Positions 15,970 through 23,700 of a stretch of DNA of 23,730 bases are shown in pieces. How positions within the stretch are numbered: position 1 is the stretch's first letter; each line of letters begins with the position of its first letter. The notes beneath the pieces are model-generated. The model was not told the DNA's origin, did no database searches, and saw nothing but the letters and a program-made list of their open reading frames with translations. The stretch comes from Eubacteriaceae bacterium UBA4266 (lineage in GTDB: Bacteria > Bacillota > Clostridia > Eubacteriales > Eubacteriaceae), in the NCBI GenBank assembly GCA_002396065.1, contig DGWE01000007.1:1-23730 (forward strand). Direction: 5' to 3'. Both the position numbers and the translations under genes were made by a program.

Positions 15970-18366
15970 ATGGCCACAGAAGGAAAAATCCCAATGAAAG
16001 CACCGGTTATTCCGATTACGGAGACCGTTATATTTCCGGGTATCAAGAACCGGATTTATGTCAATGAAACCATTGGCAACAACATTAAACAGTACATGGG
16101 TGATGCGAACACGCTGGCCGTCGGCTTGACGACAAAGGGCAACATTCCCTACGAAGAATTAAACGAATCGTCCTTTTACCGCATCGGCGTGCTGTTCCAA
16201 TTTAACCGCATTGAAGAAGCGAATAACGGCGGCTACGTCATCGAAATCTTCACGCTTAGACGCGTCGAAGTTTTAAGCGTTGCCGACACACCGGATCATC
16301 AGCTGATCGCGGAATACGAAGAATATCCCGAATGGGAAGACATGACCGAAGCTGACGACGAAGAAATGACGGCTTACATTAAAAATCTGTGCAGCGAATT
16401 TTCTGAAAACTTCAAGGGCGCAGACTACTTCATGAAGGTGCTGAACCGTCAGCAGCACGTCCAGCAGATCATGGGCTATCTGGTGCCGATGATGAGCATG
16501 TCCATTCCGGAAAAGCAGGCCCTTTTGGAAATCAACTCTCAGAAACGCCGTGCACTCAAATTCATCGACTACTTGATTAAAGAAAAGGATTCCGTACACC
16601 TGCAGCTGGAAATCAGCAAGAAGTACGCCAGAGAAAAGGATAAGAATTACCGCAACGCCATGCTCAGAGAACAGCTTCACAATATTGAAGCGGAATTGGG
16701 AGAAGACGACGGCGACGAATCCCAGAGTTACCGCGAACGGGTTGAAGCGTCCGACATGCCGGAAGACGTTAAAAAAGTCGCGATGCGGGAAGTGAAAAAA
16801 CTCGAAGCGGTGCCGCAGGGATCCTCAGAAATGTCGATCATCATGAACTACCTCGACCTGCTTCTGGATCTGCCGTGGACCTGCGAACCGCAGCAGATCG
16901 ACATTGAAGAGGCCAAGCGCGTCCTCGACGAAGACCACTACGGTCTCGAAAAGGTTAAAGAACGCATCATCGAACATCTGGCCGTCATGAAAATGAAAAA
17001 CGACAACCAGGGGACCATTTTACTCCTTGTCGGCCCTCCGGGAACTGGGAAGACGAGCCTTGGCCGCTCCATTGCGAGAGCCCTCGGCCGCGAATACGTC
17101 CGCGCCAGCCTCGGCGGCGTGCGGGACGAATCTGAAATTAGAGGGCACCGCCGGACTTATATCGGCGCACTGCCTGGCCGCATCATTAAAGGCATCCGAG
17201 ATGCCAAAACGATGAACCCGGTTTTCGTCCTTGACGAAATTGACAAGCTGGGTATTTCCGCTCAGGGCGACCCGTCAGCGGCTCTGCTCGAAGTGCTCGA
17301 TCCGGAACAGAACAACACCTTCTCCGATCACTATCTGGAAGTGCCTTACGACCTGTCCAATGTCTTCTTTATCTGCACGGCTAACGACGCCTCCCGCATT
17401 CCGGGGCCATTGCTTGACCGAGCCGAAATCATTGAGCTTTCGTCCTACACCAATACGGAAAAGCTGCACATCGCGCAGGAACATTTGGTTGCAAAGGTCA
17501 TCGAAGAAAACGGCCTGAAACCGGAACAGTTGAGCATTTCAAAGGAAGCGATCAGCCGCATCATTGAAGATTACACGGCAGAAGCCGGCGTCAGAGGGCT
17601 GACCAAACAGCTCGCGAAAATCGCTCGGATGACCGCTGAAAAAATCGTCACTGGCAGCGCTGAAAGCGTTTCGATCGATGCCGACGACGTCGAAAAGTGG
17701 CTCGGGCGCAAAAAGCGTTATCACGAAAAGGTCAGAGCGCACAATGCGCCAGGCGTCGTGACGGGCATGGCCTGGACGGCGGTCGGCGGGGAAATCCTGT
17801 TCACCGAAGCGACGTTCATGCCGGGCTCTGGACGTTTGATCATGACGGGCCAGCTCGGCGACGTCATGAAGGAGTCGGCGACCATCGCGATGAGCTTGAT
17901 CCGCTCGCGTTTCAGTGAAGAAGCGACGGGATTCGATTATTCGAAATTTGACACCCACATTCACGTGCCGGAAGGCGCGACGCCGAAGGACGGACCGAGT
18001 GCCGGTGTGACAATCACCACCGCACTGGCATCCTTAATCCTCGGCAAATCTGTGGACAGCCATCTGTCGATGACTGGCGAAATCACGTTGTCCGGCAATG
18101 TGCTTCCTGTGGGCGGCATCAAGGAAAAGGTCATCGCGGCGCAGCGCGCAGGCGTGAAGAAAATCATCCTGCCCCTTGAAAACAAAGAAGATCTCGAAGA
18201 TGTGCCGAAGGAAGTCACCGACGAGCTGACCTTTGTCTACGCGGAAACGATCGACGATGTGCTGAAGGAAGCCCTCGGTGTCGAAATGCCGAAGTACCAG
18301 ATTCACACCAACATTCAGTTGGATCCTCAGAAAAAGGAACAGACAGACTTATCGGTTATTCTCTAA
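15970..18366 (+). CDS. lon: ATP-dependent endopeptidase La (LonA)
   Basis: Lon is a hexameric AAA+ protease degrading damaged and regulatory proteins in the cytoplasm. The 798-residue protein has the N-terminal substrate-binding domain (about 10-205), a coiled helical linker, and the AAA+ module with Walker A GPPGTGKT (355-362), the family block RASLGGVRDESEIRGHRRTY and Walker B LDEIDKLG (Asp422/Glu423). The protease domain follows, with catalytic Ser677 in DGPSAG and Lys720 in GGIKEK, 43 residues apart as in E. coli Lon. No transmembrane segments interrupt the AAA+ domain, so it is LonA and not LonB. AGGAGGC precedes the ATG. It is the second gene behind a MarR regulator, which makes regulated synthesis likely. 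A terminator follows at 18390. Confidence 0.97.
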   Translation: MATEGKIPMKAPVIPITETVIFPGIKNRIYVNETIGNNIKQYMGDANTLAVGLTTKGNIPYEELNESSFYRIGVLFQFNRIEEANNGGYVIEIFTLRRVEVLSVADTPDHQLIAEYEEYPEWEDMTEADDEEMTAYIKNLCSEFSENFKGADYFMKVLNRQQHVQQIMGYLVPMMSMSIPEKQALLEINSQKRRALKFIDYLIKEKDSVHLQLEISKKYAREKDKNYRNAMLREQLHNIEAELGEDDGDESQSYRERVEASDMPEDVKKVAMREVKKLEAVPQGSSEMSIIMNYLDLLLDLPWTCEPQQIDIEEAKRVLDEDHYGLEKVKERIIEHLAVMKMKNDNQGTILLLVGPPGTGKTSLGRSIARALGREYVRASLGGVRDESEIRGHRRTYIGALPGRIIKGIRDAKTMNPVFVLDEIDKLGISAQGDPSAALLEVLDPEQNNTFSDHYLEVPYDLSNVFFICTANDASRIPGPLLDRAEIIELSSYTNTEKLHIAQEHLVAKVIEENGLKPEQLSISKEAISRIIEDYTAEAGVRGLTKQLAKIARMTAEKIVTGSAESVSIDADDVEKWLGRKKRYHEKVRAHNAPGVVTGMAWTAVGGEILFTEATFMPGSGRLIMTGQLGDVMKESATIAMSLIRSRFSEEATGFDYSKFDTHIHVPEGATPKDGPSAGVTITTALASLILGKSVDSHLSMTGEITLSGNVLPVGGIKEKVIAAQRAGVKKIILPLENKEDLEDVPKEVTDELTFVYAETIDDVLKEALGVEMPKYQIHTNIQLDPQKKEQTDLSVIL

Positions 18367-18389
18367 CCGCGTTTTATCTAAATACAAAC

Positions 18390-18423
18390 GGGGTTCGGTT
18401 AGTCGCCGAATCCCAATTTTTTT
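18390..18423 (+). terminator. Intrinsic terminator after lon
   Basis: GGGGTTCGG and CCGAATCCC form a 9-bp stem (one G-T pair) around TTAGTCG, followed by AATTTTTTT. Confidence 0.85.
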
Positions 18424-18432
18424 GAAATGCCC

Positions 18433-18461
18433 TTGCATTTTGCAAAAGGTTTTGATACCAT
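18433..18461 (+). promoter_or_regulatory. Candidate promoter for tRNA-Arg
   Basis: TTGCAT (18433-18438) and TACCAT (18456-18461) are 17 bp apart, and the predicted start near 18468 is 10 bp before the tRNA. Both boxes deviate from consensus, but the gene must be transcribed from this short gap after the lon terminator. Confidence 0.45.
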
Positions 18462-18477
18462 AAGAAAAGTAATTTTT

Positions 18478-18554
18478 GCGCTCGTAGCTCAGGTGGATAG
18501 AGCAATGGTCTCCGAAGCCATGTGTCGGCCGTTCGAATCGGCTCGAGCGCACCA
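18478..18554 (+). tRNA. tRNA-Arg (anticodon CCG)
   Basis: A complete cloverleaf is visible: acceptor stem GCGCTCG/CGAGCGC (7 perfect pairs), D arm GCTC/GAGC, anticodon stem ATGGT/GCCAT around the loop CTCCGAA (anticodon CCG, reading CGG), a 5-base variable loop, a T arm GGCCG-TTCGAAT-CGGCT, and a discriminator A with the CCA end encoded. It is an isolated gene with a terminator directly after it. Confidence 0.95.
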
Positions 18555-18565
18555 TTTAAAAAGAT

Positions 18566-18604
18566 AAGCCGTTTGATAGATAAAATTATCAAACGGCTTT
18601 TTTG
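18566..18604. terminator. Bidirectional terminator between tRNA-Arg and the Sel1 gene
   Basis: AAGCCGTTTGATA and TATCAAACGGCTT form a 13-bp perfect stem around an 8-nt loop, followed by TTTTTT on the plus strand. On the minus strand the same stem is followed by ATCTTTTT, so it can also end the convergent Sel1-repeat gene. Confidence 0.88.
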
Positions 18605-18613
18605 TGTGAATTT

Positions 18614-19303
18614 TTAGGTGTATTGGACGTTTTGCGCTTCAGGTGCAAATTGGCGGTCCAGCTGTGATTCGATCGCGGAGAGATCAGCCTTGATCCCGGG
18701 AAGGGGCAGGTGGGCGTAAGGATCGCCTTTGGCGAGCAGGGCGTAGCATTTTTCCTTGGCCGTGTTTAAATCGTGCATCGCGGCGAGTAAATCGGGAGGG
18801 CAGCCGATGCCGAGGAAAAGACAGTGCCCGATGCGGGAGACGATATTGGGGTAGTCGGGGCTGTCGGGGGTGACGTGTGACAGCGCCTGCCTGTAATAAT
18901 GAATCGCCTTTTCGCTGTTTTGTTTAACGTAACGGCCGTCCCGGTACATGTCACCGAGCTTGTACAGCGCGCAGTGGTCGCCGTTTTCTGCGGCTAGGCT
19001 GAATGCGTGAAAGGCCTTTTCGTAATCGACCGGGATGTTACGCCCGTAATAATGGCAGTAGCCGAGGTAGAGGCGGCCGCCGTCCTCGCCTTGGTCGGCG
19101 GCGCGTTCGAACCATTTACGGGCCGTCGTGTAATCCTGATCGACGGTAAAGCCCTCGTAGTAGAGCCGCCCCGCGAGATACATGGCCTGGGCGCTGTCGG
19201 CCTCTGCTGCGGCCAAAATATCGCTTTTCAGCGCTTCCTTTTCATTTTGACTCATTGTTCTCCGGTCACAGCTTTCAAAGCGCGATTTAAGGGATTCTGG
19301 CAT
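18614..19303 (-). CDS. Sel1-repeat (TPR-like) protein
   Basis: Three clear and one weaker Sel1-type repeats of about 36 residues are visible: roughly 38-73 (AMYLAGRLYYEG...ARKWFERAADQG), 74-109 (LYLGYCHYYGR...AFHAFSLAAENGD), 110-143 (ALYKLGDMYRDG...AIHYYRQAL) and 153-188. There is no signal peptide or membrane segment, so it is probably a cytoplasmic scaffold. Its partner is unknown. The start at 19303 lies 2 bp after the yjbQ stop, consistent with coupling, but its ribosome binding site is weak. An in-frame ATG at 19255 (MSQNEKEAL) with GGAG just upstream is a real alternative and removes 16 residues that show no repeat. Confidence 0.8.
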   Translation of the reverse strand: MPESLKSRFESCDRRTMSQNEKEALKSDILAAAEADSAQAMYLAGRLYYEGFTVDQDYTTARKWFERAADQGEDGGRLYLGYCHYYGRNIPVDYEKAFHAFSLAAENGDHCALYKLGDMYRDGRYVKQNSEKAIHYYRQALSHVTPDSPDYPNIVSRIGHCLFLGIGCPPDLLAAMHDLNTAKEKCYALLAKGDPYAHLPLPGIKADLSAIESQLDRQFAPEAQNVQYT

Positions 19304-19305
19304 AT

Positions 19306-19722
19306 TTATTCCCCGATAATCTTGATCAGGGCGTGTTTGTCCCGTTTGCCGTCAAATTCGAAGTAGAAAATCTGTTCCCAGGTGCCGAAGTCGAGACGGC
19401 CGTCTGTCACGGCGACGACGACTTCCCGCCCCATGATGGTCCGTTTCAGGTGGGCGTCACCGTTGTCTTCAAAGCCGTTGTGGTGGTAGCGGCTGTAGGG
19501 CTTTTCCGGCGCCAATTTTTCAAGCCAGTTTTCAAAATCCTGATGGAGTCCCGGTTCGTCGTCGTTAATAAAGACACTGGAGGTGATGTTCATCGCGTTG
19601 ACAAGGATCAAGCCTTCCTTGATGCCGCTTTCTTCGAGGGCTTCCTCGACGTCCGGCGTGATGTTGACCAGCCCTCTACGGGTATTAAAATGAAAATGTA
19701 ATTCTTTACGGTAGGATTTCAT
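19306..19722 (-). CDS. yjbQ: YjbQ/UPF0047 family protein (secondary thiamine-phosphate synthase-like)
   Basis: The 138-residue protein shows the family landmarks in order: [15 protein letters not shown] (16-30), [17 protein letters not shown] (42-58), [19 protein letters not shown] (80-98) and the C-terminal [24 protein letters not shown]0047/YjbQ proteins are small, very widely conserved and form trimers; weak thiamine-phosphate synthase activity has been described, but the true role is unsettled. I chose the ATG at 19722, preceded on the minus strand by AAGGAG at 7 nt; eleven extra codons upstream are unlikely. It leads an operon with the Sel1 gene and diverges from the acetyltransferase gene. 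Confidence 0.88.
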   Translation of the reverse strand: MKSYRKELHFHFNTRRGLVNITPDVEEALEESGIKEGLILVNAMNITSSVFINDDEPGLHQDFENWLEKLAPEKPYSRYHHNGFEDNGDAHLKRTIMGREVVVAVTDGRLDFGTWEQIFYFEFDGKRDKHALIKIIGE

Positions 19723-19763
19723 TATTACGCTCCTTATTTTTATTAAATTAATCAACTCTCTGC

Positions 19764-19769
19764 ATTATA
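19764..19769 (-). promoter_or_regulatory. -10 box for yjbQ
   Basis: On the minus strand a perfect TATAAT lies about 42 bp before the yjbQ start. No good -35 box is present 17 bp upstream (GTGAAC), so an activator or other contact may be needed. Confidence 0.5.
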
Positions 19770-19827
19770 ACACAGGACGTAAAGCGGTTCACGGCACTGC
19801 ATTGCCCAAAAAAAAGCCCTGTGTTAT
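19767..19827. repeat. Mirrored 10-bp inverted repeat spanning two divergent promoters
   Basis: ATAACACAGG (19767-19776) and its exact reverse complement CCTGTGTTAT (19818-19827) are separated by 41 bp. Each arm runs into the -10 box of one of the two divergent promoters in the same register (TATAAT for yjbQ, TATGAT for the acetyltransferase). It could be a shared operator; it does not look like a terminator because the arms are far apart. Confidence 0.5.
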
Positions 19828-19830
19828 GAT
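19802..19830 (+). promoter_or_regulatory. Promoter for the acetyltransferase-GTPase pair
   Basis: TTGCCC (19802-19807) and TATGAT (19825-19830) are 17 bp apart. The predicted start near 19837 leaves about 50 nt before the ATG at 19886. Confidence 0.55.
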
Positions 19831-19885
19831 AATTTAAAATAAGATACGGTAACGATCAAAATTTAAATAAGTAAAAGGAAAACAG

Positions 19886-20536
19886 ATGCGCAAAGAAGAA
19901 GAAATTCAACGGATGCTGGCGGGAAAATTGTTTTCGCCGGCAGGTCTAGGCAGAGACGAGTGGAAGCGGGTTCACGCGGCTCAAAAGGCCTTTAACGATG
20001 CTGACGATTCAACGCTTAGGGATGACTGCCAGGCGATGACGGCACTAAAAAAATGCTTTGGGGCGGCGCCGGACGACTTAAAGCTTACGCCGCCGGTGTA
20101 TTTCGATCAGGGCGTTCACGTGTTTTTCGGCGAGCATTTTTACGCGAACACGGATTTGACAATTTTGGATGAAAATGAAGTCCGCTTCGGGGATCACGTC
20201 ATGCTCGGGCCCCACGTCAGCATCTACGCGGTGAGCCACCCGATCGATCCGGAAATTCGCGGCACCGATTTGGAAATTTCAGCGCCGGTCACCATCGGCG
20301 ACAACGTTTGGATCGGCGGCAATGTGGTCATCAACTGCGGCGTCACCATTGGCGAGGGCAGTGTGATCGGCTCTGGCTCAGTCGTCACCCACGATATACC
20401 GGCCCGCGTCGTCGCGGCCGGCAATCCCTGTCGGGTGATCCGGGAAATCGGCGAAGCCGATCGAAAACTCTGGGAGGCTGAATATGAAGACTACCGGCGG
20501 CAATTTAAAGCGTCATCTGAAAAACACGATGAATGA
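19886..20536 (+). CDS. Maltose/galactoside O-acetyltransferase family (hexapeptide repeat)
   Basis: The N-terminus has the Mac-type helical domain (KEEEIQRMLAGKLFSP, residues 3-18), followed by a left-handed beta-helix of hexapeptide repeats (VRFGDHVMLGPHVSIYAVSHPID; APVTIGDNVWIGGNVVINCGVTIGEGSVIGSGSVV). The catalytic histidine is His118 in AVSHP, equivalent to the active-site His of LacA/Maa. Enzymes of this group move acetyl from acetyl-CoA to a sugar or related hydroxyl; the substrate is unknown. At 216 residues it is slightly longer than the usual 185-205, mainly because of a polar C-terminal extension. The following GTPase gene overlaps its 3' end by 53 bp if the preferred start of that gene is right. 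Confidence 0.88.
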   Translation: MRKEEEIQRMLAGKLFSPAGLGRDEWKRVHAAQKAFNDADDSTLRDDCQAMTALKKCFGAAPDDLKLTPPVYFDQGVHVFFGEHFYANTDLTILDENEVRFGDHVMLGPHVSIYAVSHPIDPEIRGTDLEISAPVTIGDNVWIGGNVVINCGVTIGEGSVIGSGSVVTHDIPARVVAAGNPCRVIREIGEADRKLWEAEYEDYRRQFKASSEKHDE

Positions 20537-21647
20537 GGTGGATATGGACGCGATGATCCAGCAGATGATGGATCAGGCGCAGAAAAAATACGATGAACTG
20601 AAAATATTAAATGTCATGGTGCTCGGGAAGACCGGCGTGGGCAAGAGTACGTTAATCAACAATATGTTTAGCGCGCATTTAGCCGAGACCGGTGTGGGCA
20701 AACCGGTCACGAAAGAAATTCAAAAATTCGAAAAGCCGGGGCTTCCGCTGGCCATTTACGACACGCCGGGGCTGGAGCTCGACGGCAGCAACGCGCTAGA
20801 GCAGCTGCTCGAGGATGTGACGGCGATTATCAAATCGGGCAGAAAGAGCGGCGACGTCAATCAAATGGTCCACTGTTTGTGGTACTGCATCGCTACGCCG
20901 TCCCATCGTTTTGAAAGCGCAGAGATCGAATTTCTGCGGCGCGTTTCAGCTCAATCCGGGACCGGGATTCCGGTGATCGTCGTGTTGACTCAGTCCTATT
21001 CCAAGCGTGATGCAGAGACGATGCGGAAAGCCGTCGAGGCAGAGAAGCTGGGCGTCGTCGACGTGGTGCCGGTGCTGGCAGAGCCCTTTGTGATCGATGA
21101 GGCGTTTCCAGCCATTCTGCCTTACGGGCTCGATTCGCTGGCGGAGGTGACCTATCGGGTCATCCCGGAGGAGGTTCGGGAGGCTTTCGTCGTGGTGGGA
21201 AGGGATTTAGCCCTCAAGAAGAAGCAGGCGCGCCGTCTCGTGGCCACGGCAGCAGCGGCAGCGGCAGGCATCGGCGCGGTGCCCATTCCCGGGCCGGATG
21301 CAGCGATTTTGATCCCGGAGCAGATCTCGATGCTGGCAGGCATCACGGTGATTTACGGCATGGATTTTCACAAATCAGACGTGATTGCCGTCGCCGGGCC
21401 GCTTTTGGCGATGATCACCGGCCGGACGATTGTGGCGGAGCTGCCGAAGCTCATTCCGGGAGCGGGGACAGCCGCAGGCAGCGTCATCTCCGCGGCAACC
21501 GCCGCCTCGCTGACCTCAGCCCTTGGCGAAACCACCATCATCATTTTAGAAAAAATGGCAAAGGGCGAAATCCATCCCGAAGATCTGAAAAATAAGAAGG
21601 GCGTTAAGGCCATCAAAAAAATCTTTTTCGACCAGCTCAAGCGCTAA
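20484..21647 (+). CDS. GTPase with C-terminal DUF697-like membrane-associated domain
   Basis: The G domain shows G1 GKTGVGKST (48-56), G3 DTPG (93-96) and the family block MVHCLWYCIATPSHRFESAEIEFL. The expected G4 (N/T)KxD is replaced by LTQSYSKRD (about 168-176), so base recognition may differ. From about residue 235 an Ala/Gly-rich hydrophobic half follows (ARRLVATAAAAAAGIGAVPIPGPDA), matching the DUF697 type seen in YcjF-like proteins, so membrane association is likely. The role is unknown. The ATG at 20484 has GGGAGG (20472-20477) at 6 nt but overlaps the acetyltransferase by 53 bp. ATGs at 20529 (no visible ribosome binding site) and 20544 are shorter options that keep all motifs. Confidence 0.82.
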   Translation: MKTTGGNLKRHLKNTMNEVDMDAMIQQMMDQAQKKYDELKILNVMVLGKTGVGKSTLINNMFSAHLAETGVGKPVTKEIQKFEKPGLPLAIYDTPGLELDGSNALEQLLEDVTAIIKSGRKSGDVNQMVHCLWYCIATPSHRFESAEIEFLRRVSAQSGTGIPVIVVLTQSYSKRDAETMRKAVEAEKLGVVDVVPVLAEPFVIDEAFPAILPYGLDSLAEVTYRVIPEEVREAFVVVGRDLALKKKQARRLVATAAAAAAGIGAVPIPGPDAAILIPEQISMLAGITVIYGMDFHKSDVIAVAGPLLAMITGRTIVAELPKLIPGAGTAAGSVISAATAASLTSALGETTIIILEKMAKGEIHPEDLKNKKGVKAIKKIFFDQLKR

Positions 21648-21650
21648 ATT

Positions 21651-21687
21651 AAAAACCCAATGAAAAGCAAATTTTCATTGGGTTTTT
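21651..21687. terminator. Bidirectional terminator between the GTPase and DUF2798 genes
   Basis: AAAACCCAATGAAAA and TTTTCATTGGGTTTTT form a long near-perfect stem with a short loop. A T run follows on either strand, and the stem sits between two convergent genes. Confidence 0.88.
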
Positions 21688-21695
21688 GTGTGTTG

Positions 21696-22199
21696 TTACG
21701 GATTGGGGAAGAGCTTGCCGAAAATCCAGTGGGTCAGCGGCGCGGCGAAGAACATATTCCAGAAAAACGCCATCGGCAGGTTCTTGATCACTGTGCCGAC
21801 CCAGATCGCTGGCAGATTAATCGGGTTGGCGTGGGCGAGGATCAGATTAAATAAAATCGAGGCGATGAGACTCATCGTCGGGCACATGATCGAGACCGTA
21901 CCGGCCTGGCGCATGATGCGGCAGAAATACGGGTTGTCTTTAGCTGGGTCCGTATGCCGTTTGGCGAAAGCAGCGCCGATGCGGTTGCCCCAAAGGCTCG
22001 AGGTAATGAAGACGAAGGCGCCCATGTAAGAGGCTTCAATGGCGGCGCCAACAAAGACGTGGTTGGTCATCGTGCTGAAGCCGCCGACATTTAAATTAAA
22101 ACCCTGTTTAATGGCGACGTTGTACACTTCCATGCCGTAGGCCATGATATACGACATCAATAATCCGAAAACGATTCCTTGTTTTTTTGTTCTTGGCAT
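21696..22199 (-). CDS. DUF2798-type small membrane protein
   Basis: This 167-residue protein has four predicted hydrophobic segments, arranged as two similar halves: one starting IVFGLLMSYIMAYGMEVYN with a second helix after NHVFVGAAIEASYMGAF, and one starting GTVSIMCPTMSLIASILFN with a helix after WVGTVIKNLPMAFFWN. This looks like two tandem DUF2798 units, a family with no assigned function. The domain name is from pattern memory and needs a profile search. AAAGGA lies about 11 nt before the ATG on the minus strand. It sits 45 bp downstream of the MATE gene with no terminator between, so the two are probably co-transcribed. Confidence 0.72.
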   Translation of the reverse strand: MPRTKKQGIVFGLLMSYIMAYGMEVYNVAIKQGFNLNVGGFSTMTNHVFVGAAIEASYMGAFVFITSSLWGNRIGAAFAKRHTDPAKDNPYFCRIMRQAGTVSIMCPTMSLIASILFNLILAHANPINLPAIWVGTVIKNLPMAFFWNMFFAAPLTHWIFGKLFPNP

Positions 22200-22244
22200 T
22201 AAAAATACAGTCCTTTCAATTTAATAAAAATCAACAGTAAACAG

Positions 22245-23648
22245 TTAATTGAGTGTGGCCTTTGCCCCGCCTTGGCCGATGGGCGCGACACGGTGCGATA
22301 CGGTCCGCTTGAGTAAAAGCAGCGCCACGACGGCAGCAGCGGCTTCGGCAATCGGGAACGCCCAAAAGACAGCGGTCGTCGGCAGAGCCAGGCGGCTGAA
22401 AATCCACGCCAGCGGCAGCGGAATGACGAGCAGCCTTAATAATGAGACAATCAGGGAGGAATTGCCAGCTTCCAACCCTTGGAAGACGCCCTGCAGCGCG
22501 ATGCTGACGCCGGCGAAAACAAAACCGATGCTGATGATGTGCATGGCGCTGACACAGAGAGATTCAGTTACCTCGGTCAGGCCGAAGATCTGTGCGAGGG
22601 GATGGGCGAAAATCTGCAGAATGGCCGTCCCGATGAGCATGACGACAACGGTGTCAATTAATCCCCAGCGGATGCACTGCACAATGCGCTTTTTCAAACG
22701 CGCCCCGTAATTGTAGGCGGTCAGCGGTGTGATCGCGTCCCGCAGGCCAAATCCAGCGAAGAAAACAAATTGCTGGATTTTGTAGAAGATGCCGTAGGCC
22801 GTGACGATCTGCTGAGAAATCGTGCCAAAGATGATGTTGATCCCGTAGGTCATAAAGCTCATCAGCGCCTGCATGACGATGGCGGAAAAGCCGATCTGAT
22901 AAATGCCGCGGATGGTTTTGACACGGGGCTTCAAGAATTTAATTCCCATTTTAATTTCCCGGTTCTTCGTCAGCTGGAAGACGAAGGCCAGCGCAAGAGA
23001 GACAATTTGGCCGATGATCGTCGCGTACGCTGCGCCGGCGATGCCCATTTCCGGGCAGCCGAGCAGACCGTAAATCATAATCGGGTCGAGCACAATGTTG
23101 GTTAACGCGCCGGTGATCTGCGCCGTTGTGGACAGGACGGTTTTGCCCGTCGACTGCAGCAGCTTTTCGAAAATCCCGTAGAGGACGTTGCCGAAGCAGA
23201 ACAGGGTGCAGATTTTAAGGTAGCGGGTGCCCATGTTCAACACGACCGGGTCGGAGGTCTGGGTTCTCAGGTAGGCGTGGGAACCGAAGATGCCGAAAAT
23301 CATAAAGACGGCCGTGATGACGATGCCGAGGAAGATACCGTTGCCCGCCGTCCGCGAGACACCCTTTTCGTTCTTCTGCCCCAGCTGGCGCGAAAGCATG
23401 GCACCGACGCCGACACCGGTGCCGATGCCGAAGGCGACGATCAGCATTTGAACAGGGAAGGCGAGGGTCAAGGCGTTGACAGCGAGTTCCCCGGCGTGGA
23501 CCACACCGCCGCTGTCGGGCATTCTCGCGACAAACATGCTGTCGACGATGTTGTACATCGCCTGCAGTACCATCGACAAAATAATCGGAAGTCCCATCGA
23601 CAGCATCAGCCTGTCGATGCGTTCAGTGCCCATTTTATTCTCTTTCAT
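22245..23648 (-). CDS. MATE family multidrug/cation antiporter
   Basis: The 467-residue, strongly hydrophobic protein has the two-fold MATE layout of twelve membrane segments. The N-terminal block GLPIILSMVLQAMYNIVDSMFV is diagnostic, and the motif recurs near the start of the second half (IGFSAIVMQALMSFMTYGIN). It exports organic cations or drugs using an H+ or Na+ gradient; the substrate is not predictable from sequence. The start at 23648 gives MKENKMGTERIDRL, with AAGG at about 9 nt; Met6 is an alternative. A strong terminator-like hairpin lies about 60 nt upstream on the same strand, and I find no strong promoter in between. Expression may therefore be controlled by premature termination. 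Confidence 0.93.
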   Translation of the reverse strand: MKENKMGTERIDRLMLSMGLPIILSMVLQAMYNIVDSMFVARMPDSGGVVHAGELAVNALTLAFPVQMLIVAFGIGTGVGVGAMLSRQLGQKNEKGVSRTAGNGIFLGIVITAVFMIFGIFGSHAYLRTQTSDPVVLNMGTRYLKICTLFCFGNVLYGIFEKLLQSTGKTVLSTTAQITGALTNIVLDPIMIYGLLGCPEMGIAGAAYATIIGQIVSLALAFVFQLTKNREIKMGIKFLKPRVKTIRGIYQIGFSAIVMQALMSFMTYGINIIFGTISQQIVTAYGIFYKIQQFVFFAGFGLRDAITPLTAYNYGARLKKRIVQCIRWGLIDTVVVMLIGTAILQIFAHPLAQIFGLTEVTESLCVSAMHIISIGFVFAGVSIALQGVFQGLEAGNSSLIVSLLRLLVIPLPLAWIFSRLALPTTAVFWAFPIAEAAAAVVALLLLKRTVSHRVAPIGQGGAKATLN

Positions 23649-23700
23649 AGCGGTTACCTTCTTTCTTTGATTTCATTTTGTAATAAAAAAAGAGCAAAAT

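Noticed and set aside
18478..18604. tRNA-Arg as a possible integration site for a mobile element
   Set aside because: No integrase, no repeated tRNA 3' end and no change in gene content next to it; the following hairpin is a normal terminator.
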